Below are positions 37,501 through 47,124 of a stretch of DNA of 64,000 nucleotides, one piece after another. The first letter of the stretch is position 1. The number at the start of each line of letters is the position of its first letter. The translations under genes and the position numbers were made by a program. Below the pieces are notes generated by a model, which worked only from the letters and a program-made list of their open reading frames with translations, made no database searches and was not told the origin of the DNA. Location of the stretch: assembly GCA_023101725.1 (NCBI GenBank), contig JALJCO010001098.1, positions 744,001 through 808,000 of the forward strand. Reading direction: 5' to 3'. The stretch is from Atherinomorus stipes. Lineage: Eukaryota > Chordata > Actinopteri > Atheriniformes > Atherinidae.

Positions 37501-40500
37501 AGATCAGCACCATGAAGGCGATCAGGCCCAGCAAGGCGAGGATGGCCACAGTCAGGGGGGGCAGCTTGTATGCTGACAGAGAGATGAGGACGGGAAAGAG
37601 GAAATAATTAGTCTCCTGTGACTACAGGCGTGTTGCATTCAAACTGAGGTTATCATCTCTCCTCTTCCTCATTTCACTTGTTTTAATTAACTGATTGTCT
37701 AGTTAACAGCAACAGCCTGATCCTGTTCATCAAATAAATTTAAATATTAGACAAAGATAACACAAGTAAACACAAAATGCAGTTTTTAAATGAAGATTTT
37801 TGTTAATAAGCGTGGAAAAGGGCCACATGGCCCCGAGTGAAAAAGTAATCCCGTAAATCAACTGTAGTTTATCACATCTTTGGAAAGCTGAGTTTAATTT
37901 CTCTAGCCCCACCCAGGCCCCTGCCACACCTGTTCTCAATCAAGAAATCACTTAAAAAGAACCTGCCTGACAAAGTTAAGTTGACCAAAAGATCCTCAAA
38001 AGCTAGACATCATGCTGCGATCCAAAAAAATTCAGGAACAAATGAGAAACAAAGTAATTGAGATCCATCAGTCTAGAAAAGGTTCCAAAGCCATTTCTAA
38101 AGCTTTGGGACTCCAGAGAACCACAGTGAGAACCATTATCCACAAATGGTGAAAACATGGAACAGTGGTGAACCTTCCTAGGAGTGGTCGACGGACCAAA
38201 ATCACCCCAAGAGCACAGCGACGACTCATCCAAGAGGTCACAAAAGACCCCAGAACAACATCCAAGAACTGCAGGCCTCACTTGCCTCAGTTAAGGTCAG
38301 TGTTCATGACTCCACCACCAGAAAGAGACTGGGGGGCAAAAATGGCTGCATGGCAGAGTTCCAAGACCAAAACCACTGCTGAGCAAAAAGAACATAAAGG
38401 CTCGTCTCAGTTTAGCCAGAAAGCATCTTGATGATCCCCAAGACTTTTGGAAAAATCCTCTGTGGACTGACGAGACAAAAGTTGAACATTTTGGAAGGTG
38501 TAGGTCCCATTACATCTGGCATAAAAGTAACGGCATTTCAGAAAAGGAACATCATACCAACAGTAAAATATGGGGGTGGTAGTGTGATGGTCTGGGGCTG
38601 TTTTGCTGCTTCAGGACCTGGAAGACTTGCTGTGATAAATGGAACCATGAATTCTGTTGTCTACCAAAAAAATCATGAAGGAAAATGTTCGGCCATCTGT
38701 TGGTGACCTCAAGCTGAAGCGCACTTGGGTTCTGCAGCGGAACAATGATCCAGAACACACCAGCAAGTCCACCTCTGAATGGCTAAAGAACAACAAAATG
38801 AAGACTTTGGAGTGGCCTAGTCAAAGTTCTGACCTGAATCCAATAGAGATGCTGTGGCATGAGTTTAAAAAGGCGGTTCATGCTGGAAAAGCCTCCAATG
38901 TGGTTGAATTACAATAATTCTGCAAAGATGAGTGGAACAAAATTCCTCCACAGCGCTGTAGAAGACTCACTGCCAGTCATCACAAACGCTTGATTGCAGT
39001 TGTTGCTGCTAAGGTGGAACAACCAGTTATTAGGTTTAGGGGGCAATCACTTTTTCACACAGGGCAATGTAGGTTTAGATTTTTTTCCCCTTACTAATAA
39101 AAACCTTCATTTTGTATGTGACAAGTGTGACAAACATGCAAAAAGATAAGAAATCAGGAAGGAGGCAAACACTTTTTCACACAACTGTTAAACTTAAAGC
39201 AACCCTTACCGATGTTGCATTCTTACACTATTTTTCAAACAGGGTAAAATGCTATGAATGAGGTGATGGAACTCTAAAATACAAGACAAACCCACCATTA
39301 ATCAAAATAAAATATTATTCCAATCTCTAAATATTCAATGAAAACTCCAACCAATCCTTGAAGTGGGGTGCACCTCTAGGATTGTCCAACAGACCTGCCT
39401 GTCAGACCTTTGATTCTGCATTGGGAGGTGGAGGGAATGAAGGGGTGTGTCTTAGGAGTGAGGCGGGACTGTTTATATTCAAATAATCTTGCTGTGCTTT
39501 CTGAAATGCAAGATCGGTAAAGGTTGCTTTAATAGTAAATATGCATGTTATATTCTGAAAATGATATAAAGTTGCCACATGTTTGAAAACTATAGTTTAG
39601 AAGAAAAAAATGGATTACCTTTAAACCAAAGCTTATGATTTATTTCAAGCTGAAACAATGTATTCTAGAAAAGCAACAACATCTCAACCCCAAGAAAGAA
39701 TATACTAACAGAGGTTCTCTCCTTTCCTGTTACCTTCCCTTAAAATACTGAAAAAATCAGTTAAATCATCAAAAAACTGATTTAACCAGATGTCTACGAA
39801 GTTAATAAAGCATTCAAACTTAAAGACAAAATATATATTAAAGGATACATGGAGTTTATATGATATGACACATGACCAATAAAGAACTGATTAATTTAAA
39901 AACTGTTCCTGCACTTCAGATGGACTGTACACATCAATCTTGCACTTCATCAGGATCAATAAGCTCCTCAAGGTGCTCAGTTGGAGGTCTTCCAGGGCAT
40001 GAAGTGGTTGCATGTTGCTGCATCACCCATCATCCTCCCCCCAACCTGCTCAACACATTCCTGACTGATGCAATGATGGGGCCTGTCTTCTTAATCAATT
40101 TATTGAGTGAGGATCCATCCACTTCACATCACATCAACAAACAGAGAATAAGCTATGAAGGAATTGAGACCTTCTCCTGAAAACAAACCTGTTTTGGTGG
40201 TTTTATAAACTACCTTCATGTGGCTGGATAAGTAAGTTTATTACTCCCAGGAATCTGTATCTGACTGTAGACTGGATTTACCTTTATTCCCTGTAGAGAC
40301 TGGATCCGGTTTGTTGCACTTCTTCCTAAAGTCAGTGAGAATTTCTTTGATATCTTGAGGTGGTTTTATATTTTGTCTCCCTCATGTTTTAAGTCTCATT
40401 TATAAATAGGCATCTGCTCACTTTTGTTTATTCATGAAATCTGCAGGGAATCTGTGAAGCTTTAAGAACTCATGATGAACTCACTCTGATTCATCCTCTG

Positions 40501-43500
40501 CCACAAAGTAGTTGGGTTTGCAATAAAAAAAAAAAAGTGTAGATTTTGGACTTTAGGCAAAAGGCGGACACTATTTCCATGTCTGAGAAGCAAAGCCATT
40601 AAAGAAGCACCTGCAACCTGTAATCTCTCTTATAGCCAGCAGGGGGCGATGCCTCTGGTTGTATTCTAAGAGAAAATGACCCACTTCTAGCTTATCTTTA
40701 TTACTAGTTCCAAGTCTGCACGGCAACTTACCGTTAATTTTGTCATTAGTCAAGTTAAAAAACTCGAGCCAAATCATGCAAATGCACGATTAAACTAAGT
40801 ATTAGTGTCTGGCTTGCCAGACTATCAGATTCGCTGCCACTGGAAAAACTCACCTTCACGTAAATATAAATATATTAAATAAGTATAAATATCAGAAAAT
40901 AAGTACAGAAATATGGGTAAATATCAGATTTTTGACAGTATGTTGAAATCTTTTATGGTGTTCTTAGCAGGGAGGAAAACATTGGAGGCCTGTTCCCCTT
41001 GTAAGTAATCCATCAACAAACAAAATGTCCACGTATTTTTTATTGTATAAACTACAGAAGCCACTGCAGATGAGATCACGCATTCTCTTTTTTCTTTCTT
41101 TCTTTCTTTTAAATCAATATCCAACCCCTCCTGTGTTTGTCCCGGTTTGTCTAGAGCTCTGGCGCTCTTACCACAATGTAAACAGTGAATTTCTTCTTCT
41201 ACGCTTGTATTATCGGCAGAGTAGGCTCTGAATGCCGAGGCTTACATGTTTCGTGACCGCGCATGTGTGCGCTTCGCGGAAGTAAACAAAACTCCTTTTT
41301 AGGCTCTAAAAATATAGTAAATGACGTCATTTCGAGTAAATTCTGGACGCTACCCACTCAGGACACTTGGATTAAATTGGACGAGCAGTATGGAGGAATA
41401 TTGACAATTTTTTGTTGACTTTTATGGACCTTTTTGGCTCGGACCCTGGCGAACTCTATTATATGAAAGTTGGGGGGAAACGAGAAGTTGTCCTGATCTT
41501 CGGCTGCATTTGGCATATTAAAAAAGTGCTCCAGAGTCTTGCTCACCATGAGGGTAAGTGGAAAATAAAGTTAAATCATTCTGTTGGTGTACTATTCCTT
41601 TAAGGAGTTGACAGATTATTTACATTTTGGACTGTACAAATTAACACGCTCGACTGCTCTGTGATGTTTCTCTCATTGAAGACGTGCCTTATTGTCTTCA
41701 TTTTGTTTTGCACCTAATCATTGTTGTAGTATGATTGTTGATTCTGGAAATTGATAAACACTTGTTGAAAAAAATTATATTGCGACAGTTGCGTGGCCTG
41801 TAGGAAGTTACAGGTTTAGTGCCCCTAGTGGCCAAAAAGTACACAGTATCCCTTTAAAGGTTTTATAGAATTGAATTGTCAGGAATCTTTCTGAGAGAAA
41901 ACATTGCTTTTGTTGTGGAAAATGTTGATCAGTAGATTGCAGGATGTGTAACTGCCATAATACTATCATTGTCGCCTATTAGCCTATTTCTCTAAATGTG
42001 AATGTTTTTCTCCTCCTAAAAGAAAATCACATTAGTTTCAGTGAGAACCAGGCGATAGCAGACCAGTTCTTCTAGGAATAAATGAGTAATGTCTGATGAG
42101 TTCACCTCAGAAACACCATGAGGATACAGAAAGACGTGAAGCCCAACATAATATATGATAGGAAGATGAATACTTCCCTACAAATCCCTCTTCATCCCCA
42201 TGGAAACGACCAAGACTTTTATTTTAAATAAAATGTAAAACATTTCTATAAAACTTTTGACTAAAACCCAGTCAAAGTAAAGTAAAAGATGACTACGATT
42301 TTTTTTTTCTTTGCTACTCTTTGGCTGCTAGCTCCCAGAGTTTCTGTCCCACAGAGATGAGACAGACATCTTTGTAATCAGCAGCATCTCTGCTTTCGTA
42401 CGACACCTTGTTAATGTGGTTTGATTTAGGTGGAGAAATTAGAAGAAGCTCTAAAGCGGACTGTGCTGTTCTTGTGGTTTTCTTACATTGCATATGTACA
42501 TTGCATTGCATGCTTGGGGTTTGAACTAAGTTAGGTTTGGATGCTTGGTAGAGTCTTTTAGCTGAGTTCCTCCCATCATGTTGCTATGCTACATGTTAGC
42601 ATTGCTGCTTTCTGGTGTCTGCAAAGATCTTCCATGCTGCATGCTGCACCCTGCACAGCAGGCTCTTGCCAAAAAGAGGTTAATACTGTAGTTTTTAACT
42701 GTGCCTACGATGCTCTCTGTATCAGCTTCGCTTCAGTGTTGACAGCTAATTTGCATGGAATTAGCTTGTTGCCTGCAGGCGAGCCTTCAGCTGGGGGGGT
42801 TGTTTTTTTTCTTACCATCAACACTTATGTAGACATGAGCCACAGGAAACCCGGCCAGGTCTGTCACTTTGAAGACGCCTGCATCAGTGGAAAGAACCTT
42901 CTTCATGGTGAGCTCAGAACCCTCCACAGTCAGCCTGCCCTCCAGCTGGGGGTCCAGCGAGGTCAGCAGGACCCCCTGGTCCACGATGACTCTGTCCTGG
43001 TTGTCTGATTTCGGCTTGTAGACGATGTTCACGTTGGAGTAGTGTTGGTAGAGTTTCATCCTCAGGTTTTCTCCGTAAGAGAGGTGCCGGAACTGCTGGT
43101 GATCTGGAGCAAATAAGCTGTAGATGTACAAATGTCCTGCAAATGTTTTCTTTATTTTCACTAGTTTTTTACCCAATTTCTCTGAATGCAGCAAATATGA
43201 ATGTAAGTAATGCTAGCTTTCAGTATTTCTTATTATTTGGAGCCCAATCTGAAAGATTTATTTCCATTATTGATATTACAGGGGCAATAGTGACGGTTAT
43301 GTTGGTTGTTAAGTTATCCCAGAAGTATCTACATGGTATTTATTTACGGTTTAAAGCTGAGAGGATGCAGAGAAGCTTGGATGTCTTCTCACCTCTTACA
43401 TTCAGACAGCTCCTCAGTTTGGTTTCGCCCTCACGGTCCATCACCGTGAAGCTCCCTTCGTCCATCATCCTGACTGAGTGCAGAGTCACCTGTCTGTTGG

Positions 43501-46500
43501 ACACAGTGAGGCGACCGACGTAGTCTTCTCCCAGGACTGTGGTCTGGTTGTACAGCACCACGGGTGGCGGCTCGGATGTGTGCAGCACCAGCGTCTGGTT
43601 GATTTTCACCAAACTCGGCCTTAATCACACAAATCAAACCAGAGCAATCATGGGAAACCTTGGATGACTCAGCAGATGTTCTACATCTAATGACAGATTC
43701 ATGAGCTTTTTGAAAAAGAAATGACTCCATGTTTAATGCAGGTCGGTGTTGCTGAGCGTACCTGAACTCCAGGGTGATGGGGCCTTCGACCTGGTTTAGA
43801 TGGATGATGTAGGTCTCGCCATATTTGACCATCTGCTCCACGGAGCAGTCTGATCACCCAACAGAAGAATAGAGGTACAGACAGAAGTCAAAATGTAGAG
43901 TTTCATAAGTTTATAAATGTCCTTGAACTTTTAAAGATATTTTCAGTACTTATGTATTTGAGAAATGTGTTCTTTGGAGATTGTCTAAGAAAACCATCCG
44001 AGTCCTGGAACTCTTTTATGTCCTGACAAGTTACTAAACAGCTGGAGTAGTTTTCATACTTGTAACAGTGGTCAGGAGTATTCTGGCACCCCCTCCCTGG
44101 AATAAACAGTTATCACCTTAATATTTCACTGTAAACTATCTAACTTTGTAATATTAAATCAATTTCTATTCAAATCTACAGACACACAGCAACTCCTTAT
44201 AAAGTTTAGAAAAATTTGGATCTTCCTTCTTTCCACCAAGTACATAACATTCAGTAATATTAGTCTGTGGTTCCTTTAATCTTACATTATTTAAACCATA
44301 AACTAAGCTTTAGAGAGCGTTTGCACATGATTATTATGAAGTAAAATGTTCTAGAAACATTTGGAGAACTAAAATCTCCAAATTTCTCTCAGAGTTGCAC
44401 TGACTAGCTTACACACCATTCTTGTTTGGTTGTATTCAAAGGTGGAAAATCCAGATGCCAGAAAGTACAAGTCCTGCCATGGATCTGCCTGTACATGCAG
44501 AACAGGAGATTTCACTAACGAGGAGCTGTGCTGATTAAGTTCAGCTGCTTTAGGGCGGGATTTTTACTTTCTGGATCAGGGATGTCCACCTCTGGTTGTA
44601 TTTTAGCAATTTAACAACACAATGTTGTTAAAGGCTGCATGGGTGTTGACAGGTTTCAGTTTAAGAATGTACAGAAAACGATTTCCTTATTCTGGTTTGA
44701 AATTGTAATTAATTCTGAACTTTCAAAAACTATTTATTTTAGAAACCATTTTTCCATATTTCTAGGCTGTTGTCACAGTAGTTACAAACATTCTTTAAAA
44801 AAGATCCACAGTCTTCCAGAAACACAGGACACATGTTGTTGTTGTTTGAAGGTTTTTTCCTTGTTTATTTGTGGTTTTTTGCTTTTTGCCTGTCCCTTTT
44901 TTCTTCTTTTTTCTTTTTATTAATTCTTTGGGTTGTAGAAACATTCCCCAAAAGTTAGTTTTGGTTGACTCACAGTTCACCGGGAAGGTTTTTTTGTCAG
45001 GATACTGAGAAACTAAATCAAAATCATTCAACTTAAAAACTTAAGTTTCATTTACTCTGGAAGAACTTTGATGTTGAAACATTAAACTATGAAAACGGGA
45101 CAACATTCCCACTCTTATCACAGATTAGATGGAGACATTACTCCCACATTCAGTGAACCTGATTTGTGATGCACCGTATGGGACAATGAAAATATAGTCA
45201 TCCTCAAAATTATTCATTTTCTCCAATTAAAGAAAAGGCTAAATTGACACTAGTTACTTAAATAAAAAGAAACTAATAATAAATAAAAAATTTACAAAAT
45301 TATAATGAATGAAATAGACTATTGCTTTTTAATAGTTTATGAAAATAATATTTTAAAAAACAAACAAACAAACTATCCCAAACACGTTATAGAACCTTTC
45401 CCTTGAACAGTGGACTAAAATACCTGTCAGCAGGTGCAGAAATCTTTTTGAACATGACAGAAAACACCTGGTTGCAGCGATTGTCTCAAAGGTTTGCTCA
45501 ACAACATTTTTGCTTCAAAGCCCCATCATGGTTGTTTGCTTGTTTTATTTTTTGTGTGTTTGTTTTTCATATTTTTCTTGAACCACTATTTAAATTCAGT
45601 GTAATGATTTTCATAGAATTTTTATGTATTATTATTTTTGGCAATTTCAACTTATTTAACTAAGAGTTGATTTGTTTTCCTTCTTTAATTGGAGGCTATG
45701 AATAATTATACATCTTTAGTAACTTTGGAAAAACAAAGTTCAGAAACAACATGGCTGCCACCAGATTTGCCTGAAGTGAAAGAAATTATTAAAAATGCTC
45801 CAACTAGACTTTGTGAAATGCTTATAGATCCAAATTAACCCCCCAAAAAGGACTATTTAAATGTTTGTATTTGTATTTATTTTGCTGTTTTTCCTGGAGT
45901 CAGCTGTCAAATGTTCATGATAAGCCACCCTTTTGGGGAATGAATAAAACAGTAGAAGTCATGGCTAATCAGCCTTTGTTGTTGTTTGTCCAAGTCAGAG
46001 AAATTGTGATTCCTCCTTTGTCAGCATGAAATCTGCAGCCATCTGTCAAAGTGTTTCCTCATTTTCCTGAGCAGCCTGAACACAAGTGAGTACTTTGTAA
46101 AAGTGCAAGTACAACAAAAAATGTGTCAAACATAAATTTCCTTCACTCAGCAAATGAAAAACGTTTGTGATTGAACCAGACTGCATTTCGTTGGCTTCAT
46201 TACTTTATGGTGGATGCAGAGCTGAGTCACCGCAGCTAAAACGCTCATAACTTTAAGTTTAAAGTCATTTTTAAGCAATTTGATTTAAATTTACATCAAT
46301 TTATTCACGTTACAGACTTCAGGTAGATATTTCCCCCACTGCTTACAGAAGAGGACAACAGGAAGCTTACCCCTGACAATAAGGTGGAGCTGGCTGACCG
46401 CAGTGGAGTTTTTGCTCCTCCTGATGATGTACACACCCTCATCCTCCTCCTGGACATTCTTCAGCACCAGGTGACCCAACGAGTTGAGCTGGGCCTTGGA

Positions 46501-47108
46501 TTTATTCACCTCCTGGCCCGCTTGCATCAGAGGCACCTCATAGGAGTGATTGTTCTTGGGTTTGAACACAACCTCTGACTCATTCGAAGACGGGACGTCA
46601 ATGTGAATATGCTCGCCAAAGAAGGCCGTCCTGTGTTCCACTTTGACTGGAAGAAAGAACCAACTGTTAAATTTTTAAAGGGCATTTTACCTCTACAATA
46701 GCATCCAAACAAACATGTGGTTTTACCTTTTGAAGATGCTGACACAACTGAGAAAGAAAAGAAAGAGAAAAGTGAAGTTAGTTCTTTTGTTCAAAGAGAA
46801 AAACCAACTTCCGCAATAATTAGGATGCATTTGAAATGTAAATGCTTCATATAATGGCAGCTAAAAATAGATGTAGTAAACAGGGAAGAAAGCAAACAAG
46901 AGGAAATTAAATAGATCATACATAATGTGGCTTCTTTTCTGGGTTCTTCATGGGAATTTTTTGCAAATAAGTTGAAACACATCTGATTTTGCAGGAAGTC
47001 TGTTTCAAACTGTTTCATTTATCTGAACCTTCTCCCGTGTGACTGATTATGTTTGTGCTTACCGGTGCAGAACAGGGCGGTAAGCACTGCAGCTCCAGCT
47101 ACTTTCAT
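18153..47108 (-). CDS. Unnamed type I Ig-superfamily receptor, 9 coding exons, 549 aa
   Basis: Join (minus): 47108-47063, 46747-46727, 46646-46371, 43849-43762, 43619-43393, 43103-42816, 37572-37394, 24192-24100, 18584-18153. All junctions are GT/AG and lengths sum to 1,650 nt with no frame error. Residues: signal peptide 1-20; Ig V-like domains 23-114, 115-219 and 220-315; transmembrane helix about 322-346; cytoplasmic tail 347-549. Each Ig domain starts with a [FY]GE motif and ends in D(E/A)G(V/S)(Y/F), but the usual B- and F-strand cysteines are absent from all three. Six N-glycosylation sequons lie in domains 1-2. Tail tyrosines are Y381 (YSRF), Y416 (YQAL) and Y451; none is a classical ITIM. 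I infer a cell-surface recognition or adhesion role; no ligand can be named. The gene sits between tcf19 and tubb, two MHC class I framework neighbours in mammals. I do not recognise a symbol. Confidence 0.85.
18585..24099 (-). other. Ig receptor intron between the two tail exons (5.5 kb)
   Basis: The main definable element is the MITE at 20416-20731. Sequences near 19670 (CATGTTTACATGGACAC) and 21120 (GGGTCCATGTAAACAGC) are inverted and resemble another fish MITE end, about 1.4 kb apart and enclosing the 20416 element. The stretch 22320-22720 looks like a decayed repeat of unknown type. No further exon was recognised. Confidence 0.5.
20416..20731. mobile_element. MITE with TTAA flanks (piggyBac-like?)
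   Basis: The left end AGGGACACTGTGTAACTTTT and the right end, reversed, AGAGACTCTGTGTAACTTTT are inverted, each bordered by TTAA. TTAA duplication is the piggyBac hallmark, but the flank is short and could be chance. No transposase. Confidence 0.6.
24100..24192 (-). other. Ig receptor cytoplasmic exon (YSRF)
   Basis: 93 nt, phase 0 to 0, between CTGCAG and AAG|GTAAGA. It encodes 31 residues from VVHEAYSRFTEESL to EVTIK. YSRF has the YxxPhi form used for endocytic sorting. It could be skipped without frameshift. Confidence 0.75.
24925..25302. mobile_element. hAT-type MITE (TAGGGATNGACCGATAC ends), copy 1
   Basis: The left end TAAGGATAGACCGATACC and the right end, reversed, TAGGGATTGACCGATAC are inverted, with CCGATATT subterminal motifs. 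A second, right-truncated copy is at 52496-52770; both share GGCCGATATTTTAGGCC-like cores and an internal GAGTTGTAAAATTACTTTTC block. Confidence 0.65.
25453..25663. mobile_element. Foldback MITE with about 80-bp arms
   Basis: The left arm (CAGGAATCACCGAACCCGGA then GCTCATGGGCC) matches the reverse of the right arm (CAGGGATCACCAAATCCAGA then ACTCTTGGGCC) for about 80 bp of the 211-bp total. A clean target duplication was not found. Confidence 0.65.
25795..26503. mobile_element. Foldback-type element with long inverted arms
   Basis: The ends are inverted: AATGATGTGCCTTCATTTTC, then ACTCACCCTCATGCTGAG, at both termini. About 60 bp are near-identical and weaker matching extends some 200 bp inward (the GACTTTTATGG / TTATATAA block). 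A relative of its left half lies at 41083-41590 in reverse orientation. There is no coding capacity, and the superfamily is not clear. Confidence 0.65.
28373..29430. mobile_element. DNA element with GGTGCGTTCCAGTTGTC ends inside the Tc1 remnant
   Basis: Perfect 17-bp inverted ends GGTGCGTTCCAGTTGTC / GACAACTGGAACGCACC. The host's coding order predicts an uninterrupted GGGATGATGAGATCC. The flanks GGGATGAT and ATGAGATC then imply a 2-bp AT (or 3-bp ATG) duplication. The end sequence and an AT duplication recall ISL2EU-type elements, which is tentative. Inside are a 65-bp direct repeat (28712 and 28879) and an AT microsatellite. Confidence 0.65.
29030..29085. repeat. (AT)n microsatellite
   Basis: Alternating TA/AT dinucleotides with a few T or C interruptions, inside the element at 28373-29430. 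Confidence 0.85.
31440..31782. repeat. Long inverted repeat (foldback, arms about 145-170 bp)
   Basis: The left arm from GTAACCTGTGTAATATTTCT to AAACCAGCTCCTTT matches the reverse of the right arm, which reads GTAATTTGTGTAATATTTCT to AAGCCAGCTCCTTT. The loop of about 30 bp is centred near 31625. Identity is roughly 80% by eye, with small gaps. As RNA it would form a long hairpin. It is either a foldback MITE or two head-to-head copies of one repeat. Confidence 0.7.
33420..34390 (+). mobile_element. GC-rich retroposon-like insert
   Basis: A G+C-rich block (33530-33860) stands out from the A+T-rich intron. It continues into a 37-bp tandem repeat, a CT-rich stretch and a 3' end CAAATGTTTAAATAAAGAAA with AATAAA signals, which suggests copying from a polyadenylated plus-strand RNA. 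Proline- and glycine-rich open frames run through it in five of six frames, so they reflect composition rather than a protein. No reverse transcriptase or tRNA-like head was seen. Confidence 0.45.
33938..34048. repeat. 37-bp tandem repeat, 3 copies
   Basis: The unit begins CTACTTCCCATTGCGATGAC and ends TGTACCTCTTCT. The three copies are contiguous and identical apart from one substitution in copy 3 (GCGCTGAC). There are no spacers, so it is not a CRISPR array. Confidence 0.9.
34500..34526. repeat. Poly(A) run (about 27 bp)
   Basis: Homopolymer A flanked by unique sequence; possibly the tail of a truncated retroposon, although no body was identified upstream. Confidence 0.8.
35413..35914. mobile_element. 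Tc1/mariner-type MITE, family A copy 1
   Basis: The left end CAGTCGTCCTCAAAATTATT and the right end TAATTATTTTGAGGACAACTG are inverted, with TA at the left border. Further copies are at 45195-45711 and 61384-62017, sharing the interior GAAAAGGCTAAATT, ACCTGTCAACAGGTG and TCTTTTTGAACATTAGAGAA blocks. Non-coding. Confidence 0.75.
35919..36429. mobile_element. Tc1/mariner-type MITE, family B
   Basis: It abuts family A copy 1 and is flanked by TA. The ends are related but not identical: TTTACATACCCTTCCAGTAA on the left and, reversed, TTTGCATACCCTTCCACGAT on the right. A block near the right end, in reverse (ACAATAGTAATTCAAATAAC), is shared with family A, so the families are related. Confidence 0.65.
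37394..37572 (-). other. Ig receptor transmembrane exon
   Basis: 179 nt, phase 1 to 0, acceptor TCTGTCAG and donor CAG|GTAACG. It encodes a hydrophobic stretch (LTVAILALLGLIAFMVLICL and on to VY), followed by a basic stop-transfer run KEHKRNEKNKK that sets the tail inside the cell. Confidence 0.88.
37715..39190 (+). pseudogene. Tc1-like transposase pseudogene
   Basis: From ATG 38012 the reading matches a Tc1 transposase: N-terminal helix-turn-helix repeats (KVIEIHQSRKGSKAISKALG), a GRRTK linker near 38190, GGGSVMVWG near 38570, and the DLNPIE-W motif near 38840 that carries the last catalytic acidic residue. An in-frame TGA at 38150-38152 sits where CGA (Arg) is expected, and several frameshifts follow (38263-38300, 38430, 38650). 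Long imperfect inverted ends are visible (ACACAAAATGCAG on the left; TTCATTTTGTATGTGACAAG on the right; GTGAAAAAGT blocks inside both). It is dead, and antisense to the Ig gene. Confidence 0.85.
40636..40648 (+). promoter_or_regulatory. CTCF-like core motif
   Basis: CCAGCAGGGGGCG fits the vertebrate CTCF core consensus at each position. Similar GGGGGCG motifs occur inside some fish repeats, so it may be repeat-borne. Occupancy is unknown. Confidence 0.35.
41083..41590. mobile_element. Relative of the 25795 foldback element (half)
   Basis: Read forward, it aligns with the reverse complement of 25795-26220: ATGTAAACAGTGAATTTCTT, CTACCCACTCAGGACACTTG, AGCAGTATGGAGGAATATTG and the terminal AAAAAAGTGCTCCAGAGTCT block. 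The opposite arm is not recognisable. Confidence 0.6.
42816..43103 (-). other. Ig receptor domain 3 exon
   Basis: 288 nt, phase 1 to 1, acceptor GCTCCAG and donor G|GTAAGA. The domain shows YGENLRMKL, then DAGVFKVTD at the F strand, and has no cysteine. Confidence 0.85.
43393..43619 (-). other. Ig receptor domain 2, second exon
   Basis: 227 nt, phase 2 to 1. I chose the acceptor TTAAG|GCCGAG; a second AG six bases downstream would delete two residues in frame. It encodes the C-G strands, with DEGSFTVMD at the F strand and two NQT sequons. A cysteine near the end (LRSCLNV) may pair with the one at the domain's start, which would be atypical. Confidence 0.8.
43762..43849 (-). other. Ig receptor domain 2, first exon
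   Basis: 88 nt, entering in phase 1 and leaving in phase 2 at AG|GTACGC. It encodes DCSVEQMVKYGETYIIHLNQ and the following strand up to LEF. Domain 2 is split by a 142-bp intron, unlike domains 1 and 3. Confidence 0.8.
43850..46370 (-). other. Ig receptor intron between domains 1 and 2 (2.5 kb)
   Basis: The only element defined is the family A MITE at 45195-45711. The remaining sequence shows no exon or RNA gene. Confidence 0.5.
45195..45711. mobile_element. Tc1/mariner-type MITE, family A copy 2
   Basis: The left end TAGTCATCCTCAAAATTATT and interior GAAAAGGCTAAATTGACAC and CCTGTCAGCAGGTGCAGA align with the copies at 35413 and 61384. The right end is eroded after GGAGGCTATGAATAATTAT. Confidence 0.7.
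46371..46646 (-). other. Ig receptor domain 1 exon
   Basis: 276 nt, phase 1 to 1, acceptor TCTTCCAG and donor G|GTAAGC. It encodes one Ig V-like domain with FFGEHIHIDV (strand B region) and DEGVYIIRR (strand F region), with no cysteine. Sequons: NES, NHS, NKS and NST. Confidence 0.85.
46727..46747 (-). other. Ig receptor 21-nt microexon
   Basis: It lies between TTTCTCAG and G|GTAAAA and encodes VVSASSK around the predicted signal-peptide cleavage. It enters and leaves in phase 1, so skipping would remove seven residues without a frameshift. Confidence 0.75.
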
Positions 47109-47124
47109 CTTGAACAGTTGGTCT
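47063..47124 (-). other. Ig receptor exon with start codon and signal peptide
   Basis: A long pyrimidine run ending in TTGCAG is the acceptor at 47125, then 16 nt of leader and ATG 47108-47106. The coding part is 46 nt ending ACCG|GTAAGC (phase 1). It encodes MKVAGAAVLTALFCT, a hydrophobic signal-peptide core. The acceptor before the ATG implies an upstream non-coding exon. Confidence 0.85.

Larger units (their letters stand above)
37573..42815 (-). other. Ig receptor intron before the transmembrane exon (5.2 kb)
   Basis: It contains the Tc1 pseudogene (37715-39190), a CTCF-like motif (40636), a foldback-element relative (41083-41590) and a MITE fragment with CCTTTAA ends (41590-41860: TGGCCAAAAAGTACACAGTA). 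Nothing was recognised at 39200-40600 or 41900-42815. Confidence 0.5.

Noticed and set aside
42586..43008. 140-codon plus-strand open frame
   Set aside because: Its conserved part is antisense to the third Ig domain exon, whose splice sites and frame fit the gene model.
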